Assembly: GCA_035772785.1 (NCBI GenBank)
Contig: JAOCPU010000040.1
Location: 248,001 to 312,000 of the forward strand
Reading direction: 5' to 3'
DNA from: Phlebiopsis flavidoalba
Taxonomy: Eukaryota > Basidiomycota > Agaricomycetes > Polyporales > Phanerochaetaceae
DNA: 64,000 nt
A model generated the notes under the pieces. That model was given only the letters and a program-made list of their open reading frames with translations. It made no database searches and had not been told where the DNA came from. A program made the position numbers and the translations under genes. Below are positions 13,201-27,130 of this stretch, in pieces; within the stretch, counting starts at the first letter, position 1; every line of letters starts with the position of its first letter.

Positions 13201-16200
13201 CTATTCACACCGCATGCATAGTACCGACCGCATCGTTTTCCATTCTACTGTAGCAGGAATATTGGAAACGATTTATTATTCATAAATTCGTAAACAGATC
13301 GTTAATCATTTCCGAGATCGCCAGCGTGGCCCCATGATCCCCCTCTTCCCCCGCACGCACGCCAACGTCGCACACGCTCTTCGGGTGTCTTGCAGCAACG
13401 GATGTCCCACATTCGAAGATCCCGCCCGGACGACGGGGCAGCTGGACTGTTCCGTCAACCTTTTCCGCAGTCCATCCCGAGCATCATCTCCGCCAGCCTC
13501 ATGTTACAAACACGGTGTGGCGGAACGTAATCGTTTACCCAGTATGCCTGAGCGTGAGCGTGGTGGCCTCGCTGTCCGCTTTGCCATTCCGCAGAGGCTG
13601 CGCTCATTCCTATCTCGCGTAAGGATTTTCCCAGCTCATGCAGGGTTCAAACTGGACGTGCACGTCACAAGGCAGTGCTGGCTGGTGTAAAGCTCGGGCG
13701 ATGAATCCACGGCTCGCCTTTGGTTCAGCAGTAAGGAGTTTTTTTTTTTGTACCTGTGACGCATTGTGACGTGTAGGTCCTGCAGAAATAGTCGTGGTCT
13801 TTGCTCCCGTAACGCCCGGTCCATAGCGGACCAGGCCGAGGATGCGAGGATCCTTCGGAGTGCCGGGAGCTGTCAGCAGTGAAGTGCCTCTCTTCTCTGT
13901 TATCGTGTCCTTAAGATAGCTTATGAGGAAAACTAGTATCTTGTAGAATTGACCTTCGTGACAGGTTCCCGTGTATCCAGTAATGGCATTAGATGATCCG
14001 TGAGAATTGCACAGGTATGGGGTAAGTCGCCGGTTTTCACAAAGAACGTCTTCCTCAAAACGCACAACTCTCTATCAAGCAGGTCACGGTCACATGAAGC
14101 GCATGGGTGCACAGACAGCCCTGGGCACGTTACGCCCCATCGGGTCTGTTCCTACCCGGACCTCCCGTCACAAAGCGTCGCGTCTTGTCCATCTCTAGAC
14201 GCTTGCTGCATGGCTCAAAACTGCGACGCAGCTGCGCGCGCAGGCCCACTCAGGGCCGATCCTACACCCTATTTTATCGGAAACTGCATGTGGATATGGG
14301 TCGCTTCTTGGATTTCTGGACCCGATTCACCACCAGGTCAACAGTCGATATTGCGCCTCGACTGAATGTGTAGACAAAACGCTGTTCCGTTCATTGAGCT
14401 ATGCAGTATATGGTACTAAGGATAAGCCCTATTGAATTAACGCCGACTCTATATCTCAAGAAATGAGCTCTTCTAGCGTTCGTGTCATCACGTGACTCTT
14501 CCATAGCATTTATGCGCCTGGGATGACAGCTGTCAGAGAAGGCAATATTACCAAATTTCCTGTTACTGGAACACTCACGCCTCCCGTAGAGCCCCGCGCC
14601 TTCTGCCTCGCTATTCCCACCGTGTAGTGGGGATGAATTTCACGATCCTGAGCGGACCCCAAACGGCGACTTGATAAAACACGTTCGGCAGCGGGCGGCG
14701 TTCCCTCGTCAGCACCACTAGAGAGGATCATCGAGGCCCCCGAATCATTTGCGCCTCACAGCTCGCCAACTCGACGCCTAGGGGACATACGGCCCTGGCC
14801 ATCACGATCTGCGCCCTGCGCGCAAACGGGGCAGTGGCACCCTCGCGCTGGCTCAGCTTTTTTGAGAAATGAAGCCTTACAATACGCCCCTGCACGAGCT
14901 TTGGAGTGTGTAGCATCTCGCGAGAGGTAATCTCGAGTCTGTTGACACTCTAATTCTGCGGACTTATCGACCGGGAAAAAATAGGACTCCACAGCGATAT
15001 GTCCGACTCTGACCAAGCTTCCAGTCCTCAGTCTGTGGTAGCTTTCAGGTGACAAGGATTCGATGTGAGACGTCCGAGCAGTCCCTGGGTAACACTCAAC
15101 CGGTTCGTGGTGCTAGACCGTTATGCGTCAGGCCGCTCAAAGTCAGGTCGCAACCTGTCTCTCATATCAAGGACTGCTTTTCACCCTCCGCCCGACACGA
15201 GAGTACTGGACGTGCACGCTGTGCAGCGTCTTGAATAAGGTAAGCGTACGGCCATCTAAAAACCTCGGCCAGCAGCGGCCATCCACGCTTGGGATCGTAC
15301 GCATACTCCGCCGCTACAGGAAGGCGCACTATAGGATATGACCATACCCACACCCCAGTGCAGCCACAGTTCTGGATGACTTCATTGCTCGGTCACTTCG
15401 TCAGCGTTGACTGCCGCTTAAATCACGAGGCGCGACGGCTGTGCTTCTTCCGTTTTCGTATATGTAGGACCCCAGGACCTACGGCTCTGGCTTACTCTGC
15501 GACTCGGGGCACGGCGCCTTTCCGATTTATTTCATGCTCGCCTTCAACCCGAGCAACACCAGGGAGAACGCTAAGCAACACAGTGGACTCTTGTCTTTTT
15601 CATTTGTGGGAATCGTTGCAATTAGGGGTCGTTGTTAGACAGGAAACAAGGAGAATCGCCCAGACGCTATCATCTTTTTATGCACGTGCACAGTCGTCAT
15701 TAACTGACCAAAGGAAGACGACGGAGGTCGTCGTTGTCCCTAAAAACAAGCAATGACCGACCAGCAGCAACTCAGTAACCCCGCCATGAAGACAAAAAAT
15801 GAAAACGGCGACGGCCGCTTCACGTACCACTCCCCTAGTGGCCCATTTTACCCATGGGAAACAGCGGGGAGGTCTCAGAAGAGAAGATGGGCTTGGGGGG
15901 GTACACGCGATACACGAAGGTCTTTCCCCAATGCCACCCATGACATCAAGGAAAAGCAAGGGTGCTTCATACAATCCTTATTTCGCCATCTCCCGCGCAG
16001 CTCTGGCCATTGCATATGTCGGGAGGCTCTGCCAAGACGACGGTTACCAAACCGTTGACGGCTCTTCTTACTTGTGTGATAGCCCACCTCCTCTCAAGTT
16101 CTCACGATAGTGTCGAGTCGAACAGTGTCGCGTTCTTGACCGCGTTTTGTTTGGCTTAATAATGGCTGTGCATGCGACACCAGTTATCCTGTACGACTGC

Positions 16201-16900
16201 TGGCTGTTGTTTTTGCTGGGTTTGGTCTATAGCGCTAACACAATGGGACCTATCTCACGTATATATCTACCCGGCTGTGTGGTCCCAGTCTTCCACCAAC
16301 AACCCACCCTCTTGTCACGTACTCTCTATCACAAATGCTACTGTTAAAAGCGAAACCTCGGAGGCTAGGTTCGAACTCTCGTCTGATCCCACCGAAGCTC
16401 TCCCGAGCATTTTGGGATTATCGGATCGTGGCGTCAGAGGTGTCATATGTATTGAATCGCCACCCAGGTCAAAGTTTCGTACTCGATCCTGTGAGCGAAC
16501 GCGTTCTGTGCGTGACGGTGAGGGAGGGAATGTGAACGTGTGCAGTCCACCAAGCGTGTCTCAGATAACCTACGACACGACTACCTCTAATTGATATCGG
16601 CGTCGCTCGGTCCGTTTCTGTTTATCTTTGCGTACCTATCTCGCTTTTCCGGGCCGGGGAAAGACCCGCGTGTACCATCTATTTATCGAACGCTGGCACC
16701 TATCGCATCAGTACGTCGTTTGTTTGTCCATCCATAGGGCACGTGTCATCATTACACACTAACATCTAGTCAGATTGAGGACAGCGACCTTGCTTCCGGT
16801 GGGTCCTCGGATAATTAGGCTACATTTATCTTAATCGCGGCTCGCGTCTTATGGGCAATCTTTACCAGCCGGTAGGCGCTCGTGTATCACTTAGCGTATT
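10290..16900. other. Long interval without a recognisable gene
   Basis: Several short pieces read like protein but cannot be joined or named: a plus-strand piece at about 10460-10600, a minus-strand piece at 11105-11347 ending in a basic tail (LVKQTARRKMSKAALK), and minus-strand pieces at 14510-15055. Two imperfect copies of a sequence sharing GAGAAACCTC and CTTTCCGTT lie at about 11760-11860 and 11960-12060. No transposase, reverse transcriptase or RNA gene was found. The interval may hold old, decayed genes. Confidence 0.4.
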
Positions 16901-16939
16901 CGACCCTGTTGTTCCCAACTTGTTTTCTGTAAGCTGAGG

Positions 16940-19190
16940 CGGGTGACCCCAGGGCTGATGTTGATCCTGTTCTCTCTACCCGCATTAAACTGTATTTCGA
17001 GGAGCGTGCTATGGAAGGTGTGGTCACTCGTTCGTCTCGTTGACGTAACTAACAATGTTATAGCGCATGTTGATTCCGATTATAGCTCATCAGCAAACGG
17101 TGCGTTTTGTGGCCTCATGCATCGCGGCACGTTGTTCAAACCTTGTTTCAGACCAAACCTTTGAAGTGGCACCTCCGTCGGCTTGGAGTACCCTATACGC
17201 CATTCTTGAGTTTATTGATGCCCTGTGCGCCACATGCAGCCAGCTTTGGTTGGTAGCATGCATGGCAAATGCGCGTGACGGAGGCTGGATGGTCATGTTG
17301 GTGTGCTTGGCTAAGCTCGGCACCGACATGATGGTGACGGACCAGTTTCGTCCCAGAAGTGAGTTTAGACTTTCAAGCAGTAGTACGCCACGTCTCACGG
17401 CATTATTGCAGAATACGTCGTGCAAACTGTCAATCAAGTCTACCTACGCATGCGAGCACTATATACCATCGCCACCGAGTGCGCATATCGCAAGGAATTG
17501 GTTAGCGGCGCATTCGGACATCATCTCGTTGATGGTCAGTGAACTAAACTCCGTTTGATTTCGTTCTTCTAATGTTGTTATAGAATACAGACACGCTAGA
17601 CAGCTATTAGGGGATATCTCTGATGAGATTCCGTACGACCTGTTACCCTTTCAACGGGGTTGGCCATGCAAAGTGATGAGCATAAATTCCATCGATCAAC
17701 TTCCCTTAGACGTGCGGGTCTACGAACGAGTCATTTCGATGATTCTAAACTAACTACTTGGAAGGTTTTATTGCCGCAAGGCTATCATGAGACCACGTAC
17801 CGCATCTCTATCCTCATGTCACCATAATCGAGCAGGGTCTCCGTTTAGTCTTCCGTCATCTCTCGGCCAGAAGGACTACACAATATGTCACTGCCTAATC
17901 TTTAACCCGAAGCCCTTGAGTCTATTCCGAAGCATTTATTCGAGGATCGACGCCCACGATGCAAGGCTAAAAGCTAATGCAGAAGAAATTAAGGTACCCC
18001 AGCCAGCCCGGGACAGCAGGATCAGTGTGGAATGGAGATACGAATTCCACGGTAATTTGCGTATTCACACTGGCGTTTCTTGTAGCGTATGTGCCTCACC
18101 GGGTTTTGTGTCATAAGGAAACGTGTGCTTCAGTAGCCCAGGCGGGGATAACGTCAAAACACGCGCTCCAAAACTCGCTTCTGCTGTGATGTGACGCCGT
18201 CTTTCCCTGGTTCGTTCATTGTCGGAGAAGAACTGCAGCTGAAAACCCTCTTATCAGCCACACCTTCTTTACTGGATTCTAAACCAGCCTACTTCAGGCG
18301 CAGATAACTCCATCGATGGCAATGACGAAGCGGCTCGATACAAGTTCCTTGGGACCTTCGCGAGTCCACCGCACTATTATCCCCAGGATTATTACACTTC
18401 TTCCTCTCCCCCTTTCCAGGAAAACATCGCCCATTGGGAGATCCATACGACATTGCTGATGAATATCCGCATACGTGAAGCCTCTCGCTTGGGTGGATCC
18501 CTGGATTTCAGTCGAAGTCGGTTGCCGAAGAAGTGGTCAACGGATTCTACAGCCTATCTCAATCCGTCACGGCCGTTCCGGTTACCTCGAGGATGCGTCC
18601 CTTGAAGGAACAAATGGAGAAGATAGGATCATTACACGGGTATATCAGGTACGCTAGGGTGTCCATGACATGGCGAAAATCATGACCTCATGTTTTGATC
18701 CAGGTGGAGAGAAGCAAAGACTTGCCCGCGTAAGTACTTACAAGTGACCTGTAGTAGTTTCATCATTTACCGTCATCTTGTAGGTCTCGCGCATTCATGA
18801 GGCTCAAATCGCGCAAAAATCAGACTTGGTGTTGTCGACGCGAGCTTACGGTTCAGCTATGGACCCATTGTGCGCCGAATATGAGCTATATCGAGAAAAC
18901 TTACGCCACTGGAGCTAAGCAGGTCGGACAATGATCTGCGTGACACACAGGTTTGGTCACTCTGACCAAACACGCTGATTTAATCCTAGTGAGTCTTGTT
19001 CCGCATGTCTAGCGACAATAGTTAGCGACTGAACAAGACCGACACAAGTTTTCAGGCTCTTTCTGTGTCAATCATGGCAAGGTTCTGTGCCGAGATGGCG
19101 GGGAAGCACTTTTTTGGGGACCTGCCTTGAGTTCAGAAGGACATCAGTACGCCAATGTTATATCAAGATACAAGCCGCACGGTTGATTCT
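16940..19190 (+). pseudogene. ABC transporter copy 1, disrupted
   Basis: The most degraded of three tandem ABC-transporter copies, recognised by comparison with copies 2 and 3. A membrane-domain stretch at about 17150-17330 (STLYAILEFIDALCATCSQL) matches copy 2 in layout. The nucleotide-binding domain shows the stretch after the Q-loop (PFQENIA at about 18415, REASRLGGSLDF near 18480), a signature-like ERQRLA at about 18710, a Walker-B-like region with AMDPL near 18860, and a frameshifted H-loop (THRFGH near 18945). The last exon lies near 19060-19190. No Walker A could be found. Frames change repeatedly and stops interrupt, so no continuous product is possible as written. ABC half-transporters use ATP to move substrates across membranes; the substrate here is unknown. 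Confidence 0.55.
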
Positions 19191-22100
19191 GCTTAGATTG
19201 CTTGCATAGTTGATTTTATGCAACTTCGAAATCGGTCCTCCCCCATCATCTCACTTTCATTCCATACACTATAAGTTTATCCGAATGTCTGTATTGACCT
19301 GCCTCGTCGGATGACCTGGCGTTATAGTTCGCATTTTTATCAGCTTCTATTTAACAACGGCATACGCCTTTTTTTTTTGTTTACTAGCTTACGCAACCGT
19401 TTTGTGATCAGTATTCGCTGCTATATGTGAACAACGATCGAAGTTGTCTTCTTTCCCCCGGCTTCGTTTTTCCCTTCAAGTCTAGCACGACTCCACGGAT
19501 TTACCGTCGGCGACTTGCCGAGTTTGTGTAGTATGTATCGGGATATCTGATGATACATTAGATAGACGAATAGAGGACCCACCGAGACCATGACAAGAGC
19601 AACAAAGTGACAAGCGAAGTCTGCTGATAGTCCCGACAGGGGATGGCACTGTGGTTCAGCATTTGATAGCTCATGATCTGGTCAATGAGTGTGAACTGGC
19701 TCTTCTACGATTCCACGATTGATCTTCTCGAGGATCCATCGCGAAGCAGCTCCTTGATCGGATCCTATGTGCACCCTTGATTCTTTCACCCTCGAGTACG
19801 GTCTCCAGCCCCCAAAATACTGTATCCCCGCCATCCTTTATGCTGGCGGAAACCGATCAGCTCGGGCTCAAAGATGTGAACAGAAAATACGGATGCATAC
19901 ACGTGATAACCATTCCTCGGCAGCTCTTGACGGACGGTCACAGACGTAACCGCCTGGAGCCTAGCAGCACATGTTCATCACGGGACACTATCTGGACCAT
20001 GTCAGGCCTCTGCAATTCACACAGGACGGTAGTCCCACGGATTGAAGAGTCATGGGTTCTAAGACCATCGCAATAGGGTTGTGAAAGGACCACTATGGTA
20101 ACACATTCACAAAGAATCATGTCAACATAAAGTTTGAACGGAACGAAAGCAGGACGTACAACGGCAGCGAAGTCCTGTGGGCCAGAATACGGCCTAACTG
20201 TAGCCCTCTTGTCGAGCCCATTGAAGACGATTGCAAGTCGCTGCCAAGGTAAGCAGTTGAAGATAACGTATTGCCCAGGCTTCTGGCATCGACATATTTC
20301 AGAGGGAATTTGAGGGGTCGATTTCCGTTAGGTGGTTTGGTGAGGTAGGTGATTTTGCCATTATATCTAGGGTGTGATATGGTCGGGGAAACGCCTACGG
20401 CGCATCATTCCATTGCCTAGTAGGAGGGAAAGGGTCCAATTGAACCTGTTCTTACAGGATGTTAGCTGACCTCAAGCATGGTAAGCCGTGTTGATGTGTC
20501 AGCGTGGGGACGCGATTGGGACTGCAAAAATTCAGGAGGCTAGTAGATATGATCGTTCATTCGTTATGGTCAGTATTCGGACTTTCGACTGCACACGACC
20601 TCACGAGCCGGCCCCCCGTATCTCCTCCATCGCCGTTGATCCACGACTTCCGCATTCCAACGCTACCAGTAGTGGTCGGACGCGACATCCTCCACGCCGT
20701 CGTTTGCGGCCTCCACCCACTCGCGGTCTATCTCCTGGAATGACCGTGGCACGGTGAAGGAGTTGGACAGTGGGCAGGTCCGTGTGGTATGGTGTGGGTG
20801 GTCGTGCTCGTCAAAATTATGAGCACGACCCGAACGGGGTGGAAACGAGGTGAAAGGCGCAGCAGTGGGGTGATGTAGGTGTGTTCGAGATGCGTGCGTA
20901 AACGTGAATGGTCCCAAGTGCGTTCCGAGACAATGCGTCCAGGGGACAAGGGGATGTTGACGTCGTAGAGCGCGTTAGGTCTGATGTGGAAAACTTGCGG
21001 AATGAACTGCGAGTCGGTATGATCTCTAGAAGCTCGTCCGATGATGTGGCATTGACGAAAACTCCGGCGGGCAAAAATGTGCCATTCAACGTTCAGTATG
21101 CGGGTATCGTGTCTCACGACGAGGATCTTGTTCACATCCAGGGAGTAGCTTAATAGCCCTCGTCTTCTACCTTCATGATAGTCAATGTATGTACAACATC
21201 GAATAGAGGACCACAAACGCACCTGATGCTCGTACGCAAGCAAGTCCGCGGGTGTACGAGGTGCGCCTGGATTCGAAAATTGGATTCAATGAGTGGAATT
21301 GTCGTGTCTGTCAAGACGTCTGCATAGCAGTCTGCTGGGAGCCTGGGGTACCAAAAGTACTATGGATGGAGACGAAGATTTTCAGCGACGGAAAGACGTC
21401 GACAGATGGCGGCCCCAAAAGGGGTAGATGGTTGGCCGGGGGTTCCTGGAATTTTTGGTGATAGCGAAGCGTTACGGCTTTCGCGAAGGGTCCAGTTTCA
21501 GCAGTGACTGTCACGCAGATCCTTGGGCCTTAATGACAAGATGCGTAGAGGAATGACCACTCTGGATGCGGCCACCAATGCCGCCTTTCAGGCCGCTGCA
21601 CTGCACACTTCTGATGAGTCAATCGAGACGAGTGCATCTTGAAAAGTCCAATGAGAAACACCCTAAGTTGCGTCCTTTAGTCTTTTTGCCATAGGAGGAA
21701 GCAAAACAACGAGAGCTGGAGGCAGAGTCGAGAGAAGAAGCATTAATATTAATATTCATGATGAGCTTTTAATAGGGAACGCGACTGTAGACGCGAACTG
21801 CGCTAGGCGCTAGCACAACGTCTCCCCCCGCTTTTCTTTTTTTTTCCCACTCACAGTTTATTCTTCTCTTCCTTCATGTAGTCATCCTGGCCCCCTCATC
21901 CCCGTGTACCATGCGCACAGTAATATACCTCCTCTCATCAAACTGTATTGCTTTACACGGTACGGGCTCGACTTACACCCGAACGTTCTGCACCAACGGA
22001 AAGAGTGAGTGATATATACAAAACAGGACAAGCAAACGAAGAATCAGGATAATGCATCCCTGAGTCTTCTCAGACACGAATCCCCCCCCCCCCCCCTCAC

Positions 22101-22500
22101 GACCCCCTCCCCCCTTCGCGTCCGTAACCACCGGCAATGTCCAGAATCCCACGACGACATGCTTCCCTAGAGCACGCATGGTGATGTACTCAGAGCTACC
22201 TGACTATGTCCACCGCATGCCCCCCGGACTACTCTACTCCTCCGACGACGCTGCTAGCCATTATACAGCCCGCTAATCAGCAGTGATATCCGAGCCATTC
22301 ACTTCCCTGCCGACTTACACGCATCATCATTCACGCTACTAACTTAACCGCCTCGCTCTTGAGTAGATTCAGTGCCAATGACCATACGGCCTAGGTCCTA
22401 AGCAATGCTAACAGAACCGCAGTACGTTAAGCAGAAATGTACGATAAGACTATGGTAATGCCCACACCATGGCACATTGCGCTCTTTGCTGACGTTTAAC
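19191..22500. other. Spacer between ABC copies 1 and 2
   Basis: No gene could be named. Open frames on the plus strand at 20908-21153 and 21252-21461, and a piece at about 21530-21640 (MRRGMTTLDAATNAAFQAAA) followed after a possible intron by EEAKQRELEAESREEALI, read like fragments of an unidentified protein. A homopolymeric run of C lies at about 22082-22098. TATTAATATTAATATT sits near 21744. Confidence 0.4.
22082..22098 (+). repeat. Poly-C tract
   Basis: An uninterrupted run of about 17 C, followed by further C-rich sequence up to about 22118. It is likely to be length-variable and error-prone in sequencing. Confidence 0.9.
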
Positions 22501-22678
22501 TAGTGCGATTAAACGGAAGGGTTGGTTCGCGCGCTACCCGCACTTGCTTCATTGATGGCCCGTTGTGGCTCGGCGAGATGGGATACGAGCCATAGAGCGG
22601 GACAACGAGTGGCGGGACCGGCATATAAAGACATCGCTGGTACAGTACGCCACTCAACCATCCTCCATCAATCTCTCC

Positions 22679-25490
22679 ATGAAGCTCGGCCAGCGAGAAA
22701 GCGATGGCGCGAGAGACACAGGACCAGAGCCGAAAGGCTCAAGCATGTCAGACTTACCACCCGAGCTGACATCCCTGCAAGTCGGGGGATTTGGCGTATT
22801 ATCTTCGAACGTGCGACCGGCCTGCAGTTTTCGGATATGACAAGCTGCTGCAGTTCTTTTGTCTTGGATGGACGCCCTCTCCCAGCCATTCACCATCTTT
22901 CCGGCACTAGCTCGACAACTCTGGCAACAGATACAGGAGACCCACCTGCCTGAGCTCGTCATGGACGTGTACGCGCTCGGTCCGGGTCTGTTCTGGATCA
23001 TGGTACTCAGTCATGCACTCATGGGAGTGGACCATGCTCTTATGCTATGGCTCAGCAATCGTCTGCTAACTTTGGTATGATCTCAATACTACGAGCCGTC
23101 GAAGGCGATACTTACACAGACAATGCAGATTGAGACGAATGTCAAGAATCCTTCCGCCGATCCTACCGTCATCTCTCTCTGGGCACTGGCCTATCGCTTA
23201 GTCTGTGTCGCAATGGTTAAAAGCTGGCGTTGGTTCTCGTGTGCTCTTTACTTTGACACAATTCCCCACAAATCTGACCGCGTCCACAGCTCGCGTTCCA
23301 CGCCCATACCTGAAAGGACGCGTGAAGCTCTTTTTCTTTCAAGAGCGTCTCATGGCCGCCCACCTCTCGCAGGACCTTTCAAACTCGAGGAAAACTTCGT
23401 ACGCCATTGACATGTCTCCGATGAACGGGTGGTATGCTTTGCAAAATCTCCTGGGCTCGATAGACGTCGTCTTCTCGACGCTCTCTCAAATTGCGTTGCT
23501 CGTCAACGTTACGCTTTCGGGTGGTGCAACAGGATCGAAGGCCCTGACGCACCCAGGACCCGTTAACGTCAACGGAACAGCAGCACCGAGTGGCGCAGAA
23601 GACGCACCGTACGCTGGGATGGGAAACGGTGTCGCCGTGCTCGCAATGTGTCTCGCATGGCCGGTAGTAAATCGCATGCTGAAGCGCAATCTGGACGGAA
23701 AGAGTGAGCCTGCTCTCTCTGATGTCCGAGTCCTTCTAATCTTGTGCTCTGCCTCCGATAGTCTACATTGCACATGTCACCGATCCCCACTATATACGCT
23801 CGAAGGCGCTGTTTGACATTGCAACAAACTCTCTGTACAAGCGTGAGGTCATTAGTGGCACTTTGGGAGAGTACATTCAGCACGGTACGTTCCCCAGCAA
23901 AACTAAACGAAGCTTGTCCACTCATCACGTGGTAGTATAGAACACGCCCAAGCTCGAGCCCCCTTGAGAGCAATCAATGATGACTATCCTGCATCGGCGT
24001 ATAAACAGCGGAGTACACCATTACCGGACATTATCCTCGCCCTCTTGGATGATCTACCGCTGGTACGAAGCTTTTTTTTTGCATTTCCGGTGGAGAGGTA
24101 GCTCAACATCTCTAGGTTGTATTACGCCGTCTCCAGTGTGATGTATCGCGAGGAGGCTGGACTCTCGATTGCGACGCTTGCGATGCTGCATCAAGTCTCG
24201 GGCATGACGAGAAACACCCTCGAACGTATAATCATAGAGAAGCGCCAATTTGGGAGAGAATTTGCGAACTGTGAGAAAGATATATGACTTTGCGGACAGG
24301 GTCCCGATCCGGAGGGATGGTCTTGGCGGCGGACAGTGGCCCGTGAGCCAGGAGAAACAGATGGTCTCGTCATACTCACACAAAGGAGGCGTATGCGAGT
24401 CCCAGGGAATCGGCATTGAGCTGAGGTGCGTCGCTTACATTCCTTATGACCATAAACACAGTCTCACTGTTCGCAGGAATGTCACATTCGCGTATCCATC
24501 ATCGACGGACGACGCGTCGGCACGACCTGCACTCTCCAACGTCTCCTTCGTCATTCCTCCCTCGTCTCTCGTCGTTATTGTAGGCGCCAATGGCTCGGGC
24601 AAGTCGTCTCTCGTCAACCTTCTCTCGTGCGTATACAAACAGACAAGTGGGTCCATCTTATTCGACGATGTCGACCCATACGCAAGCCCCCCGCCAGCCG
24701 TACCGTACAAAAACTTCAGCGCGCAACAGCGGTGCTTACCCAGGACCACTCGCTCTTCCCCGCCTTCCCCATCTGGGAAAACATTGCCGTCGGGGACCCC
24801 GATCTTTGTCTCTCACTGTCCTCGTTGCCACTGCCTGAGCGTAAAGCTCGTCTTTTGGACCACATCCGCCGGAAAGCCGCGCTCCAAGGCGGCGCGCTTT
24901 GAATTCGTCGAGAGACAGAACAGGCAGTTCGATGAGGTGATGTCCCCATCGTCCCACCTGCTTCGCCTCGATGTTTCCCATGCCCGACGGGCTACTCAAG
25001 GACACGATGGACAAAACTCGAGGTGTGGAAGGACATTTCGGGGGGAGGAGGTCCAACGGCTTGCCGCGTACAGTTCACTTCTTTTCCGTCTGGTGACCCC
25101 CGAACTGATAAAATATCAAACAGCTCACGCACGTTCATATTGCGTCTCATGAATCCCAACACGCGGACTTGTGATTGTAGACGAACCAACCTCAGCGATG
25201 GAATCCGTTGGGCGAGAGTTCGAGCTGTTCGAGAAGCTCCGAGGGATGCGCTCAGGGAAGACGATGGTTGTTCGTCACGCATCGCTTCGGGCATCTCACC
25301 AAGTACGCCGATATAATATTGTGCGTAATCCACTTGGTATTCTCTGCTTCTATCGACTGACGGGGGACATGCAGATGCATGAAGTCAGGGCGAATACTTG
25401 TCGAAATAGGGACCCACCGTGATGCTTATGGCGCTGGGTGGCGAGTACAGCCAGCTTTATGGGATACAAGCAAGTGCGTTCATGGATGGT
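22679..25490 (+). CDS. ABC transporter copy 2 (frame-disrupted)
   Basis: The best preserved copy of the cluster: a membrane domain followed by one nucleotide-binding domain. Membrane segments are read at about 22970-23075 (LGPGLFWIMVLSHALMG) and 23440-23520, and the coupling region continues through 23800-24250. The ATPase domain has Walker A (GANGSGKSS) at 24583-24609, a Q-loop and FPAFPIWENIAVGDP near 24750-24800, a degenerate signature (GEEVQRLAA) near 25047, Walker B (VIVDEPTSAM) at 25171-25200, and an H-loop near 25280. A final exon after an intron ends with YSQLYGIQASAF. The H-loop is in a different frame from Walker B only about 90 nt away, so at least one indel is present. The start at 22679 is uncertain. 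Product and substrate are unknown beyond the family. Confidence 0.8.
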
Positions 25491-25818
25491 TCGCTAAAAA
25501 AATCATAGCTCCGCCGAAGCTGGTGTGCCGCACGTAACCCGCACTCATACCTCGCTCTATACCGGACAAAGTTAAGATAAGCGATGCTATCCTAATGGGA
25601 ATCTGTCAGGAACCCTCAGGGCTTACTTGCTGTCTTTGCCATAAAGGATTTCCCGGCTTCACTTCATTGCACTCCATTTACTTGTGACGTCAGTATCACT
25701 CAGGATTGGACATGGTACATATTACAAGCTTCGAAGTTACGAATATTGCCGATTGGGCAATGGAATGAATCTGAAAAAGAAAAAGTGTGGAAAAAGACTG
25801 GAGGAAAACAGTATAAAC
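25491..25818. other. Spacer between ABC copy 2 and tRNA-Met
   Basis: No coding signal seen. It includes the 3' flank of the minus-strand tRNA; a short T-run terminator on the RNA strand may correspond to the A-rich patches near 25770-25810. Confidence 0.4.
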
Positions 25819-25925
25819 TGCTCCCTGTGAGGATTGAACTCACGACCTTAGGATTACTCACTCCAACGGATTGTGATCACACTGACGTATGAGACCTACG
25901 CTCTACCGACTGAGGCCAAGGAAGC
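25819..25925 (-). tRNA. tRNA-Met (CAT), elongator, with intron
   Basis: On the minus strand a 7-bp acceptor stem GCTTCCT/AGGGAGC is followed by discriminator A. The T-arm reads GGTCGTGAGTTCAATCCTCAC. The anticodon loop CTCATAA carries CAT, with the U31-U39 mismatch also present in yeast elongator tRNA-Met. The loop is interrupted after position 37 by an intron of about 33 nt. The D-arm (GGCCTCAGTCGGTAGAGC) has one base more than usual in the 5' strand of the stem, which could be a sequencing insertion, a bulge, or a sign of a pseudogene. No CCA is encoded, as expected for a eukaryotic gene. Confidence 0.85.
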
Positions 25926-27130
25926 ATTTGACTACGGATGTTCTCTGAAGAATTTACTCAGTGGTCATAGCAGACTTCATTTCAGTATCAAAACCCTCGT
26001 TCGGACTCGGACGCGCCCTGACAAGCAACGTCAAGAGTAGACCCTGCATGGCACAACCAGCACGTTGGGATCACATCACATCGGGCAGGGCCCATGTACA
26101 GAGACTATTCGGACATAGTTAATGAACAGGAGTAATTGATGTCAGTGGACGCTGCCCGACCAATACCTGAAGAGTCAACCCTTTTTTTCTTATTACCCTT
26201 GACATTCGTCTAAACACTCTTGCCTACCATATTCAAGCTTGCTAGCAAGACTACAGTAAATCGTAGTTCTGTCCCGCTAAAGTATTTCTCTTCTCGCTGG
26301 TACCTGGGAAAAGGCGGCCTCTGAATTAGGAGCGTAGTGGATTGCACGATGGCACCTCGGTCCTCGAAAGCTGCGAGAGAAGTCCCCCCATCGTTGCCCT
26401 ACTCCATGGTAAGCTCATGTTCGGGCGCGCCCAGTCATATCGCCGAGTCTGTGCTGAGAAACACTGTATCTATTCAACCATTTCAGACTGCGGCATCACT
26501 GCGTCAACACCGTCGTTCGGGTAGCCGTACGTACGTCTACGGACTAGGGACTGCGGACACGGTCCCAGCGCGGGGGCACTAGATGTACGATCATGCAGTT
26601 CCCCATGCTTTGCTGCGTGCTGATCATTGCATGCCAGTTGTGTATCGGAAATCCGTGCACCCCAAAGTCTCCGAGCATTATGGGTTTCCGAGTACAGCTC
26701 TACCCGCCGTCATTCGCGAATCGCAAACATTCCAGCCCCGTTCTTAACGACACGATAGGCCTGAAGGTGAGGCGTCTTTGCGTACAAGTATTTTTGTAAC
26801 GCCTCTCGCTGGATGGACCGAGCAGGTCCATCCTTTTAGCTCTCTTTCTCACGCCGCCTGCCCGTCTTGGAACGGTGCCCCCGGAACAATGACCACGGAC
26901 GAGAAGCACAAACCCAATACCTTCGGGACCGTCCCTCCGTCCTTATTCAGCGTACAGATCGGCGTTTGGCGGCTCGTATGGGAGCGATCGTCTGCAAGGG
27001 AATGGTCGCTTCCTGGCTATGGTCGCTTCCAAGGCCGTCGCTCTCGAGTCTCACCTCGGCACCTGGAAAAGCACACACATGTCCTCGATTTCTCGTCGAT
27101 GTGATTCGGTCTCGCGCCGATCCTATTTCC
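25926..27130. other. Spacer upstream of ABC copy 3
   Basis: Short open frames at 26337-26582 and 26593-26799 may be remains of the N-terminal exons of ABC copy 3, but I could not match them to copy 2. Nothing else is seen. Confidence 0.35.

Noticed and set aside
10290..16900. Possible retrotransposon remains
   Set aside because: No reverse transcriptase, integrase or protease motif and no long terminal repeats were found.
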